Position numbers and translations under genes: made by a program
Origin: Mucilaginibacter xinganensis
GTDB taxonomy: Bacteria > Bacteroidota > Bacteroidia > Sphingobacteriales > Sphingobacteriaceae
Length of the DNA stretch: 64,000 bases
Reading direction: 5' to 3'
NCBI RefSeq assembly: GCF_002257585.1
Contig: NZ_CP022743.1
Span: forward strand, 1,364,001-1,428,000
Part shown: piece after piece, positions 25,493 through 34,422 of the stretch
How the letters are laid out: each line of letters opens with the position of its first letter
How positions within the stretch are numbered: position 1 is the first letter of the stretch
Notes under the pieces: generated by a model
What the model was told of the DNA's origin: nothing
The model's database searches: none
The model's input: only the letters and a program-made list of their open reading frames with translations

Positions 25493-26038
25493 ATGGCTAA
25501 AAAGGAAATAAACACGCTAATACCCCAGGAAAGCATCATCCACAAAATAGTGATATTACGCCGGGAAAAAGTAATGCTTGATCTTCACCTTGCGGAAATT
25601 TATGGAGTAGAAACGCGGGCACTAAAGCAAGCTGTGCGTAGGAACATCGACTTATTTCCGGATGATTTTATGTTTGAATTAAACGCCATGGAAATAGAAA
25701 CGGTGGTGTCACAAAATGTGATACCTTCGAAACAATACTTAGGGGGCTCTGCACCTTTTGCATTTACCGAAGCGGGCGTAGCTATGCTCTCCAGCGTATT
25801 GAAAAGTAAAAGAGCAAAGGAAATGAATATTGCAATTATGCGTGCTTTTATAGCTCTTCGGCAAATGCTTTTAAATAACACCGAACTCCGTTTAGAAATA
25901 GAATACATTAAAAAGAAAGTAGATAATCACGATAAAAATATTGAATTGGTTTTCCATTACCTTGATGAGCTGCTCGAGAAAAAAGACCAACCTGAACCAC
26001 CCAGAAAACGAATAGGCTACAAGCCTGACAGCGATTAA
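25493..26038 (+). CDS. ORF6N domain protein
   Basis: A 181-residue protein with an N-terminal ORF6N domain of the phage KilA/antirepressor superfamily (ILRREKVMLDLHLAEIYGVE, RNIDLFPDDFMFEL, FAFTEAGVAMLSSVLKSKRA, NIAIMRAFIALRQML). A helical coiled-coil tail (KKKVDNHDKNIELVFHY) follows. The domain is thought to bind DNA. The codons for SQNVIP (25709-25726) lie within a near-copy of the palindromes upstream. It has no phage neighbours, so it is a solitary, possibly mobile gene. Confidence 0.85.
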   Translation: MAKKEINTLIPQESIIHKIVILRREKVMLDLHLAEIYGVETRALKQAVRRNIDLFPDDFMFELNAMEIETVVSQNVIPSKQYLGGSAPFAFTEAGVAMLSSVLKSKRAKEMNIAIMRAFIALRQMLLNNTELRLEIEYIKKKVDNHDKNIELVFHYLDELLEKKDQPEPPRKRIGYKPDSD

Positions 26039-26044
26039 TTACTA

Positions 26045-26260
26045 TTATCCGCAACATGAGGTGCCGGCTTGTATCGGTGGGCATTTAACCGTGCCGTAAC
26101 TGCAAAACACACAACAGTGACCGGCCAACGGTTTTAAATGCGCCTGGCAGCTTTCACAAACATAAAAATACGAGCAGGCATCAACCGGCATTGTTTCGGC
26201 TTTCTGATAGCCACATAAAGGGCAGGTAATTGTTGACTGCAGCTGAATTTCTTTCGCCAT
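26045..26260 (-). CDS. GDCCVxC domain small Cys-rich protein
   Basis: A 71-residue protein with paired zinc-binding cysteines (TCPLCGYQKAETMP, VCESCQAH) and the hallmark GHCCVFCSYGTVKCPP, then GTSCCG. This family often sits near mercury, arsenic or other metal-resistance genes; here it lies 1.1 kb from the ars operon. It ends 6 bases from the convergent ORF6N gene. The function is unknown, probably metal binding. Confidence 0.85.
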   Translation of the reverse strand: MAKEIQLQSTITCPLCGYQKAETMPVDACSYFYVCESCQAHLKPLAGHCCVFCSYGTVKCPPIQAGTSCCG

Positions 26261-26296
26261 ATATTACCGGTGTTTATTACAATTTAAATCGCTTTG

Positions 26297-26953
26297 TTAT
26301 TTCTCAAAAATAGTGGGGGTTTGTTTAACGTACAAGTCGTTTTTCAATATATCCAGCATAAACCTTGCTGTATTTTGCCTGCTGATGGTTAGGCGGGGTT
26401 TGGGTATGTTATTAAAGCTCACCGCTACTGCTTTGTGGTTTAAAGCATTTGTTAGGCCGACGGGCCGTACTGCCGTCCAGTTCAAGGCTGAGTTTTTGAG
26501 TTGGTCCTCCTGTATTTGGTGATCTTTGTAGGCGTAACTGATATTGCTGTGATCAATGATCCAGCTAAACCACCAGGGCAGATCCTTTTTAGTTTCGTTT
26601 ACGCCCCAGGCGCTGGTAATAATAACGCGTTTTATTTTAAGCTGTTCTGCAACATTAATTATATGCCCCATCACCAGGGAAAGAAAATTCCGGGGCGTGC
26701 GCAATGGTGCCCATGGAAAATCAGACGTGCGGGAAATATTTAAAGCGCTAAGCACGGCCCCGCAGCCCTGCATGGCTTTGGTTAAATCGCCAGCATCAGC
26801 GGGGTTGCCGTTGAATATTTTAATTGCGGCAGACCTAACCATTAGCTTACCCTCATCGCGCAGCAATACATTAATGTCATACCCGCGCTTGATAGCTTCT
26901 TCCACTAAAAGCCTCCCGGTTCTGCCTGTTGCGCCTAATATTAAAATTCGCAT
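26297..26953 (-). CDS. NAD(P)-binding oxidoreductase, NmrA/SDR-like
   Basis: A 218-residue atypical short-chain dehydrogenase. It starts with the Rossmann motif ILGATGRTGRLLVEEA and has the NmrA-like pattern AVLSALNISRTSDFPW, RVIITSAWGVNETKKDLPWW and LNWTAVRPVGL. It lacks the classic YxxxK dyad, so it may be an NAD(P)H sensor or reductase. Substrate unknown. Confidence 0.8.
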   Translation of the reverse strand: MRILILGATGRTGRLLVEEAIKRGYDINVLLRDEGKLMVRSAAIKIFNGNPADAGDLTKAMQGCGAVLSALNISRTSDFPWAPLRTPRNFLSLVMGHIINVAEQLKIKRVIITSAWGVNETKKDLPWWFSWIIDHSNISYAYKDHQIQEDQLKNSALNWTAVRPVGLTNALNHKAVAVSFNNIPKPRLTISRQNTARFMLDILKNDLYVKQTPTIFEK

Positions 26954-27048
26954 GGTTGCTTTTTTTAGCCGGTAACTACCTTTACATCAGCGGCGTTAAG
27001 TTACTTATAATTAGCGCTAATTTTAAAAGGACATTATCATAAAACAAA

Positions 27049-27074
27049 AAAACCAACCCCTAAGGATTGGTTTT
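27049..27074 (-). terminator. Terminator after DUF2723 gene
   Basis: AAAACCAA (27049-27056) pairs with TTGGTTTT (27067-27074). On the minus strand the stem is followed by a run of T. It ends the leftward transcript of the 27105 gene before the oxidoreductase gene. Confidence 0.65.
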
Positions 27075-27104
27075 ATAATATTTAACAGCTTTTCAGTTTT
27101 CGGC

Positions 27105-30100
27105 TTATTGCTGCTGCCGTTGTAAAACAGGAGCAAACTTATTGCTGTAATCCTTTAACTCGGCGCTAAGCTTGGCGCTTAAGGCTGTTTGATGATTATC
27201 GGCAGTGATACCAACCATTGCGTTAATGAACGATACACCGTACTGTACATTCCGCAGATCGAGCGCACTATTGTTGTCTTTCAGTAAATAGTAATTGTAA
27301 TCAAGCTGATCAACAATATAATTGTTTACGCTGTTAATAAACTTGTTTGCCAAAACATTATCGTGCAGGCCGTAGGCAGTTTGCGCCATAAAGATTTTAC
27401 GGTCGGCAACCTCAAGGCCCGGGTTAATATCAGGCATTACATCATCAAATTTATGCAGGGCTTTTATAGCCAGGTCAGGATGACCGTCTTTTACTAAACC
27501 ATCAGCTAAATCAAGGAAAGTAGTAACCATTACCGGGTAAAACATAGTGGTTGATTCATGATCTAAAAATTTGGCAGTTTTAAAGTTGCCGTATTTAAAC
27601 TTGTTCATCATGTTATCATACATCACCAGGCTGTTAATTTTGCCTAACTGATCGTGGGTGGCGGTGTCAGGTTTAAACGGAATCAGGTGGTAAGTAAACC
27701 CTTCTTTATAAAGGTAAGGCTGCAAGCCCACAAGGTTTTCGTTACCAATGGTGGTGGTAAAGCAAATAGGCCTTTTCCAGTTATTGTGGGCCAATATATC
27801 AAACAGTGCAAGGTTTTCCTTGGTCACATAATTCGAGGTGTATTTCCACTCCATAACAGATGCCAGTCTATCTTTCTGATCAGGGGTTATTACGTGGTTC
27901 TTTAATACATCATCAGCATTAATGGTGATCTTAAAGTTTTTAGTAGGCAAATAATTTCCGAAATCACCGCTCTGGTATTGCACTTGTGCAGCTTTATCGT
28001 CAGATGAAATGAAATCAAAAACTTCTTTAATATCTACTGATCCGGGGATCTTTTTATCATCAAAATAGATCACGTCGCGCACGCCTTCTTTATATTTATC
28101 ATAAGGCATAGTAATGGGCAATGGTTCAGAAGCATTCATTTTACCCTGCATCTGGCGGATGTACCAATCACCTGTAAACAAGCTCAGGTTAACAATACGC
28201 ACATCAGGGCGGATGCCTTCAACTTCCTGGTCATACCACAAAGAATAAGTATCATTATCGCCGTAAGTGAACAAAATAGCATTGGGCGGGCACGAGATCA
28301 GGTAATTATAAGCCATATCATGCGGCGTCATTTTAGTTGAGCGGTCATGTGCTTTCCACTCTTGTTTCGCCATAATTACCGGGGCGGCCAACAGGCAAAC
28401 GCCGGTTGCCAAAATAGCGGCAACTTTAGGGCTCAGCTTAACGCGGATAAGTTCAGCCAGGGCAATAACCCCCAGTCCTATCCAAATGGCAAAGGCATAA
28501 AAGGAACCAACGTACGAGTAATCACGCTCGCGCGGTTGAATGCTTGGCTGGTTAACGTATAATACAATGGCTATACCGGTAAAAAAGAATAGCAGCAATA
28601 CAACCAGGGCATCGCGTTTTTTACGCTGAAAATGGTAAATGGCGCCCAATAAACCGATGATTAACGGCAGCGCATATAATGGGGTATAAGTAGTACCGTC
28701 AACAACAGATTTAGGGAGGTGTTTACCGCCATCTAAAATACCGCTGGTCCAGTTACCATCAATAGAGGCAGTGCTCTGTTGTCCGTCGGCATCATTGTAG
28801 CGGCCAACAAAGTTCCATAAAAAGTAACGCACATACATCTGGTAAATCTGCCAGCTGCCCAGCCATTTAAGGTTATCGGAAAATGTTGGTGCGGCGCCAT
28901 CGCTCATTTGCAGCCATTGGCGGTAAAATTGCGGGTCCTGCCCCTCTGCGCTGTACATACGCGGCAAAAAGGTAGTATGGTCATACACATAGTTTGTTTT
29001 TTTACCGGCATTTTCATAGCTGTTTTTGCCTTTGCGGTAAAGGGTGTTGCCTTCGGTTTGATCAATCACCTTGGCATCAAAGTACTGGCCAAACAGCAGC
29101 GGGTTTTCGCCATACTGAATCCGGTTTAAATAGCCGTAAAGGGTAAATGCATTATCAGGGTGCGAGTTATTGAGATCGGGATTAGCTGTTGCCCTGATAG
29201 GGATATAAGCAAATGAGCTGTAACCTAAATAAATAAAAGAGATACAAAGGAACGCCAGGTTCATTAAAGGCTTTCTATTGCGGATGCTGTAGATAATGCC
29301 ACCAACCAATACTGCTGCTATAATAAGGAACCAAACAAAAGCGCCGCTCCAGAAACCTGTACCCAGTGAGTTTACAAAGAAAAGGTCAAAATAAGCTGCA
29401 ATTTTTATAGTGTAGCCCCTAATTCCGTATTGTACAAACACCAATATAAGCACACCTATTAAAAATGTACCAATGGCGCCACTAACGCTGATGTTTTTGC
29501 CACGGCGGAAATAATAAACCATGGCAATGGCAGGGATAGTTAACAGGTTTAACAGGTGGATGCCGATGGACAGGCCTATTACATACGCTATAAATACAAT
29601 CCATTTATCTGCGCCGGGCTCATCAGCATGGGCGTCCCATTTTAATATTGCCCAAAAAACTATGGCGGTGCAAAGCATTGATAATGCGAATACAATGGTT
29701 TCAACAGCCGAAAACCAGAAGGTATCAGTATAAGTAAACGCAAGCGCGCCAACCAAACCTGCACCCATAATCAGTATGGTACGGTTTTGATCTTCGGGCT
29801 CGCCGGGTTTGCCTGCCAGCATTTTTTTAGCAATGGCAGTAATGCTCCAAAACAGGAACATAATGGTTGCGCCGCTGGCAATTGCCGAACCCATGTTGGT
29901 AAAGTAAGGCACCTTGGTATTATCGCCGAATGATAAAAGTGAAAACATTTTACCCAGCATTGCAAACATAGGATAGCCCGGCTGGTGTGCAACCTGTAAC
30001 CGGTAGGCGCATGAAATGAACTCGCCGCAGTCCCAAAAGCTTACAGAAGGCTCTAACGTTAGTATGTAGGTAAGTGATGCTATGGCAAAACAAAGCCAGC

Positions 30101-30131
30101 CTAAAAGATTATTTATTTTTTTGTATTGCAT
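27105..30131 (-). CDS. DUF2723 membrane protein, GT-C-type glycosyltransferase-like
   Basis: A 1008-residue protein. The N-terminal half has about ten to twelve transmembrane helices and the DUF2723 signature LEPSVSFWDCGEFISCAYRL with VAHQPGYPMF. The acidic residues in the first loop correspond to the catalytic region of GT-C glycosyltransferases (protein O-mannosyltransferase-like). A soluble C-terminal half of about 400 residues (ICFTTTIGNENLVGLQPYLY) follows. It probably transfers a lipid-linked sugar to a periplasmic acceptor. Monocistronic, with its own terminator. Confidence 0.85.
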   Translation of the reverse strand: MQYKKINNLLGWLCFAIASLTYILTLEPSVSFWDCGEFISCAYRLQVAHQPGYPMFAMLGKMFSLLSFGDNTKVPYFTNMGSAIASGATIMFLFWSITAIAKKMLAGKPGEPEDQNRTILIMGAGLVGALAFTYTDTFWFSAVETIVFALSMLCTAIVFWAILKWDAHADEPGADKWIVFIAYVIGLSIGIHLLNLLTIPAIAMVYYFRRGKNISVSGAIGTFLIGVLILVFVQYGIRGYTIKIAAYFDLFFVNSLGTGFWSGAFVWFLIIAAVLVGGIIYSIRNRKPLMNLAFLCISFIYLGYSSFAYIPIRATANPDLNNSHPDNAFTLYGYLNRIQYGENPLLFGQYFDAKVIDQTEGNTLYRKGKNSYENAGKKTNYVYDHTTFLPRMYSAEGQDPQFYRQWLQMSDGAAPTFSDNLKWLGSWQIYQMYVRYFLWNFVGRYNDADGQQSTASIDGNWTSGILDGGKHLPKSVVDGTTYTPLYALPLIIGLLGAIYHFQRKKRDALVVLLLFFFTGIAIVLYVNQPSIQPRERDYSYVGSFYAFAIWIGLGVIALAELIRVKLSPKVAAILATGVCLLAAPVIMAKQEWKAHDRSTKMTPHDMAYNYLISCPPNAILFTYGDNDTYSLWYDQEVEGIRPDVRIVNLSLFTGDWYIRQMQGKMNASEPLPITMPYDKYKEGVRDVIYFDDKKIPGSVDIKEVFDFISSDDKAAQVQYQSGDFGNYLPTKNFKITINADDVLKNHVITPDQKDRLASVMEWKYTSNYVTKENLALFDILAHNNWKRPICFTTTIGNENLVGLQPYLYKEGFTYHLIPFKPDTATHDQLGKINSLVMYDNMMNKFKYGNFKTAKFLDHESTTMFYPVMVTTFLDLADGLVKDGHPDLAIKALHKFDDVMPDINPGLEVADRKIFMAQTAYGLHDNVLANKFINSVNNYIVDQLDYNYYLLKDNNSALDLRNVQYGVSFINAMVGITADNHQTALSAKLSAELKDYSNKFAPVLQRQQQ

Positions 30132-30422
30132 GGATTACAAATAATGGTTTATTGCAGGGTAAATATCAGGTTTTTTAACACTTTTTTTACTAAAACAAGT
30201 TCAGCTTAACATCTTTTAACATAATAATAAACGGTGTTGCCTTAAAAGGTGCAAATATGGTAAAAAAGTCGGGAAAGTACGTATGGTGCGCAATACTGTA
30301 AAGTGCTAAAGAAGAACGACGGGAGATGGCGCTCACGAAAAATATGTTCGCAAAAATCAAATTTTTATTTCATCGCAAATAATGGTTAATTTGTTGGCAC
30401 AAAAAATATTGACCGTTTACCT

Positions 30423-32024
30423 ATGAGGAAACTAATACTTCTTATTACATTCATAACGTTTTCGGTCGGTTTAAGCAAAGCACAGTCTGTTTACATCCCA
30501 TATTCTTACCAGCTTGATCAAAAGTTTAACTCAAGCGTTTACTCCATACAAAACAATATCCATACTTCGCTCAAGCCATTTTTGCTGGATAGCAGCTTAA
30601 TGCCCACTTATAACGCCGTGATGAACCGCGGCGTTGACAGCAGCCGCCATACCTGGATAGTGCGCAAAATATTTAATGAGCATGTGTTTGACGTTAAAAC
30701 CAAAGAGTACACATTTTATGCTGATTATTTACCCGATTTGCAGATAGGCCGTGATTTTAACGATAAAATAACTACCAACCTTAATACCCGCGGTTACCAG
30801 CTGGGCGGTACCATTGGCAGCAAGTTTTCGTTTTACAGCAGCGGTTTTGAAAATTCGGCCAGGTTTCCAGGCTATTACAATGATATTGTGAACAGGTATG
30901 CTTTTATACCTGGCCAGGCTTATAACCGCAGTTACCACGGGCAGCCTACAGGCACACAAGATTGGTCGTACGCAACGGCAATTATATCATACACACCTAT
31001 TAAACAGCTAAACATAACCCTGGGTACCGATAAAACATTTATAGGCGATGGTTACCGTTCATTGCTGCTGTCAGATTTTTCTGCAAACTATCCCTTGCTG
31101 CGCCTAACCGCTAATTTGGGAAAAGTGCAGTATATGATGATGTGGGCTTACCTGGAAGATATTAACCAGCACAAGTTTGACACGTTTGTTAACAACCGCC
31201 GCAAGTGGGCGGCTTTTCATTACCTGGACTGGAACATAAATAACCGGCTGTCATTAGGCTTTTTTAACGCCCTAATAGCGCAGGAGGCTGACGATAACGG
31301 AAATTATCATGGCTTTGATGTAAATTATGTAAACCCGTTATTCTTTTCGAGTGCGCTGGGGCCAAAAGGGCAGCCAGATAATGTGCTGGTGGGCTTTACC
31401 GGTAAGTACAAAATATTTGATAAAACAGCGGTTTACGGACAGTTGGTGCTGGATGATTTTAAAGCCAGCGATTTCTTTTCGGGCAGTAACAATACAGACA
31501 ATACCAATGGGGTTCAACTGGGGATCCGCGGTGCCGACCTTTTTAAGGTTACCGGTTTTAACTACCTGTTTGAATATAACAGCGTTAAGCCATACACTTA
31601 TGCAAGCCCGCAAGCCATTACCAGCTATACCGATTACAGCCTGCCGCTGGCCCACCCGCTGGGGGCAAACTTCAGGGAGTTTATGGGCATCCTGAATTAT
31701 TCAATCGGTAATTTTGATTTTATGGGGCAGGCCAGTTATTCCAAATATGGTTCTGATCCTGATTTTATGAATTTTGGCCACGATCCGTTTAAGGCTACCA
31801 GCTCAGCATCCGCATCAACAACAAGTATAGGGCAGGGCATTACAACCAGTTTGCATTATGTAGAAGGAACAGTAGCCTACCTCATAAACCCGAAATACAA
31901 CCTTAGGTTTGAACTTGGGGCGGTGTACCGCAATGAAAAGGTTAGCAACCTGGGTAACCGGGAAACGGCATTAGTTACGTTTGGCCTGCGCAGCACATTC
32001 AGAAGCCTTTACCACGATTTTTAA
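30423..32024 (+). CDS. RemB/Wzi-like outer-membrane protein
   Basis: A 533-residue outer-membrane protein with a signal peptide (cleavage near SKAQS). The beta-barrel includes LNITLGTDKTFIGDGYRSLLLSD, VNYVNPLFFSSALGPKGQPDN and a terminal aromatic strand (FRSLYHDF). The pattern matches flavobacterial RemB and the capsule-assembly Wzi family. In gliding bacteria RemB is a motility protein; in others the family helps attach surface polysaccharide. No gliding gene lies nearby, so the polysaccharide role is as likely. Confidence 0.7.
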   Translation: MRKLILLITFITFSVGLSKAQSVYIPYSYQLDQKFNSSVYSIQNNIHTSLKPFLLDSSLMPTYNAVMNRGVDSSRHTWIVRKIFNEHVFDVKTKEYTFYADYLPDLQIGRDFNDKITTNLNTRGYQLGGTIGSKFSFYSSGFENSARFPGYYNDIVNRYAFIPGQAYNRSYHGQPTGTQDWSYATAIISYTPIKQLNITLGTDKTFIGDGYRSLLLSDFSANYPLLRLTANLGKVQYMMMWAYLEDINQHKFDTFVNNRRKWAAFHYLDWNINNRLSLGFFNALIAQEADDNGNYHGFDVNYVNPLFFSSALGPKGQPDNVLVGFTGKYKIFDKTAVYGQLVLDDFKASDFFSGSNNTDNTNGVQLGIRGADLFKVTGFNYLFEYNSVKPYTYASPQAITSYTDYSLPLAHPLGANFREFMGILNYSIGNFDFMGQASYSKYGSDPDFMNFGHDPFKATSSASASTTSIGQGITTSLHYVEGTVAYLINPKYNLRFELGAVYRNEKVSNLGNRETALVTFGLRSTFRSLYHDF

Positions 32025-32104
32025 TTTCGGAGGCAGCGTCAGAATGCTACAACCATTCCGCGGCGACGGGTTAGTTAGTGTGTTTTTATCTTTTCCTTCT
32101 TTAA

Positions 32105-33016
32105 TCAAAACTTCAAAAATACCCCTGTTTCAAAGTAGAATACGGACGTGTGCGTTGATAGGGCGGCAGCTATTTGTTTAGGTAGCTGGTTTTCAACAAT
32201 GGCGTAAGTTGGGGTAAACTGGAATATAAAGTGCCCGGTTTTATACTCCAGCGGTGCGGATAGCTCATAGTCCAGTAAACTGAACCGCCCAAGCGTTGCA
32301 CTGTATTGCGCCACCAGGGCATTTTGTGCGGCTGTACGCTTCGCGCTTTTAAAGTTTTTCTTTATTAAATAGCCGTCGTAAAAATTCTGACTTCCGGCAT
32401 TGCCCGCTACCGTTGGCGAAATAAGAAAAATGTCATCGTCGCCAAATACCCCGGTTATAGAAAAATCATGGGTAATGCCTGCATTCAAAAAAACATCGTT
32501 ATTAATCCCTTTTTTGTTAAGGTTATAATCTGCATTTAGTAAAGCGCTGATGATATCACCAAGATCGTAGTTCAGGTTCACGTTAAAAGTGCTGGTTACT
32601 GACGATGCAATTTGTGTACTGTTTGAATTATAAAACAGTTTGGAGTACGACGCACCTGCAGAAAGGTCGTCCGTTATGTCCATATCATAACCGGCAGACA
32701 GATCGCCACCGTCCAGCTTTTTCTTCTTTTTGCCGGGGATGAGATCCAGGCTGCCTGAAAAGTAGATGCCTGATTTTAACGTATATTTTATTTGAGGGAT
32801 AATAGCCGGCGTGCGCACCGTATCTGAGCGGCCCATAAAAACATTGTTGCTGGAATAGTTTACGCCAAACTTAAATGATGATGTTCCGTCGTTGGTTTTA
32901 TTGTCGGGCTTGGTTTTGTCTGTGGCGCCGGGCATTGTACCCGATTGCGCAAAAGCCGCGTAAGATGCAAGGATTAGCAGCAATGCTAAGCCGTGCTGAA
33001 GTATGTTTTTTATCAT
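32105..33016 (-). CDS. Outer-membrane beta-barrel protein, unknown
   Basis: A 303-residue protein with a signal peptide (cleavage near AFAQS). A Lys/Asp/Thr-rich linker precedes beta strands (FKFGVNYSSNNVFMGRSDT, LSAGASYSKLFYNSN, FNVNLNYDLGDI) and a C-terminal Phe (TGVFLKF), the insertion signal of outer-membrane barrels. The transported or bound substance is unknown. Convergent with the RemB-like gene. Confidence 0.7.
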   Translation of the reverse strand: MIKNILQHGLALLLILASYAAFAQSGTMPGATDKTKPDNKTNDGTSSFKFGVNYSSNNVFMGRSDTVRTPAIIPQIKYTLKSGIYFSGSLDLIPGKKKKKLDGGDLSAGYDMDITDDLSAGASYSKLFYNSNSTQIASSVTSTFNVNLNYDLGDIISALLNADYNLNKKGINNDVFLNAGITHDFSITGVFGDDDIFLISPTVAGNAGSQNFYDGYLIKKNFKSAKRTAAQNALVAQYSATLGRFSLLDYELSAPLEYKTGHFIFQFTPTYAIVENQLPKQIAAALSTHTSVFYFETGVFLKF

Positions 33017-33140
33017 TTAAGGGGGTGTGATAAATTATAATATTTAAAAGGCAATATTATAATTTAATCTGTTAAAATAATAATTACTGTTAAACCATTT
33101 ATTGAAAAGTAAGTCTATCAAAAAAAACAATCAAAAAAAC

Positions 33141-33659
33141 ATGAAGAAATTAGCAATTACCCCATTTTTAATGCTCTTTGCAGCAGTAACATTTGCGCAA
33201 ACTGCCACTCCTGCCGCCGCAACCGCACCCGCGCCTGAAGTTAAAACACAAATGAAGGACCTGCGTAAGGATATTCGCGCTTACGACAAAAGCAAAGCCG
33301 AAGCCAAACACGATATTAACAAAGGCGATATAGCTGCGGCAAAGACTGAGCTGGCTGTTGCCAAAACCGATAAACAGGATATTAAAGCCGATGCTAAAGT
33401 ATTAAAATCAGAAGGCGTTGATCATCCTGTTAAACTGGCCGATAAACAAGTGAAAAAACTTGATGTTGAAGCGGTGAAAACAGATGTGAAGGATATTAAG
33501 GCAGACAAGGTTGCAAAAGAAAATGCGGTTAAAGCCGGTGATATTGCAGCGGTTAAAGCCGATAACAAAGATTTGAAAGCGGACCGGAAAGACTTGAAAA
33601 AGGATATCCGCGCTGCACGCCGCGATGGTGTAGCCCGCCACGCGCACAGGATTAGATAA
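33141..33659 (+). CDS. Secreted Lys/Asp/Ala-rich repeat protein
   Basis: A 172-residue protein with a signal peptide (LMLFAAVTFAQ). The mature part is nearly all repeats of the form DIKADxK, KTDVKDIKADK and GDIAAVKAD, a charged helical or disordered chain. No cysteine or known motif is present. A Pro/Ala linker follows the signal peptide. The role may be stress protection or envelope packing; that is a guess from composition. The ATG at 33141 starts a proper signal peptide. Confidence 0.65.
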   Translation: MKKLAITPFLMLFAAVTFAQTATPAAATAPAPEVKTQMKDLRKDIRAYDKSKAEAKHDINKGDIAAAKTELAVAKTDKQDIKADAKVLKSEGVDHPVKLADKQVKKLDVEAVKTDVKDIKADKVAKENAVKAGDIAAVKADNKDLKADRKDLKKDIRAARRDGVARHAHRIR

Positions 33660-33671
33660 TAATGTTATTAA

Positions 33672-33702
33672 TGGGGCGCCTTTAATGGGCGTCCCTTTTT
33701 TT
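33672..33702 (+). terminator. Terminator after repeat-protein gene
   Basis: GGGGCGCC (33673-33680) pairs with GGGCGTCCC (33687-33695, one G-U wobble and one extra base) and is followed by seven T. Confidence 0.75.
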
Positions 33703-33923
33703 GCTGCCTGGCCAACTATGTTTCAGGTAAATAAAGCGAGTTTTTTTTCGGATTATTTATCAACATGGCTTTTTTACCAAAAGCGGCAAAATGCTAAATA
33801 ATGGCTTTTAAATCAAATAAAAAGCAATACCCGGCGTTTTAAAAACGTCGAGGGTCAGTTTTTTCATCAATAAAATCAATCCAATTTTGAATAGTATTTT
33901 TACAAAACCTAACTGATTTAACT

Positions 33924-34286
33924 ATGCTTAAGCGGATCTTAATGCTTGACGATAACCAGGATATACTGGATGTTGTTAAAGAGGCCCTTTTATATGAGCG
34001 GTTTGAGGTTACCATAACCTCGGAAACTGAAAATATTATTGAGGCCATACAGGCTTACAAGGCCGACCTGGTAATGCTTGACTATAAAATGGCAGGCACG
34101 CGGGGCGATGAGATCTGCCGCCGCATTAAAGCCCACCCCCAGCTCAATAACATCCCGGTAATTATTTGCTCTGCTTACTTAAATAAAGATGATTTGCTAG
34201 CCTGCGGCTGCGATGCCATTATTACCAAGCCCTTTGGTTTAGACGAATTGGTGGACACAGTGAAAGGGCTGGTGTACTGCCAATAA
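33924..34286 (+). CDS. Single-domain response regulator
   Basis: A 120-residue CheY-like receiver with no output domain. The acidic pocket is D9/D10, the phosphorylation site D53 (VMLDYKM), the switch S83 (ICSAYL) and K102 (TKPFG). It should act by protein-protein contact downstream of a kinase. No kinase is adjacent; the soluble four-PAS kinase at 17984 is a possible but unproven partner. Confidence 0.9.
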   Translation: MLKRILMLDDNQDILDVVKEALLYERFEVTITSETENIIEAIQAYKADLVMLDYKMAGTRGDEICRRIKAHPQLNNIPVIICSAYLNKDDLLACGCDAIITKPFGLDELVDTVKGLVYCQ

Positions 34287-34374
34287 CAAGGCAAAAGTGC
34301 GACTAGTGTTGACTGCTTTTTTATCATCCTAACATTTGTTTATTGTAATATTCGGTTTTCACTGTTGCGGTGTC

Positions 34375-34405
34375 TCCTCAATTTCGGACTAAAACCGTAT
34401 TTTTG
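34375..34405 (+). promoter_or_regulatory. Promoter of aguB
   Basis: TTG at 34375-34377, 20 bases, then TATTTTTG at 34398-34405 match the Bacteroidota consensus exactly. The ATG lies 17 bases downstream. Confidence 0.65.
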
Positions 34406-34422
34406 CGCAAATTTTTAGCGGG

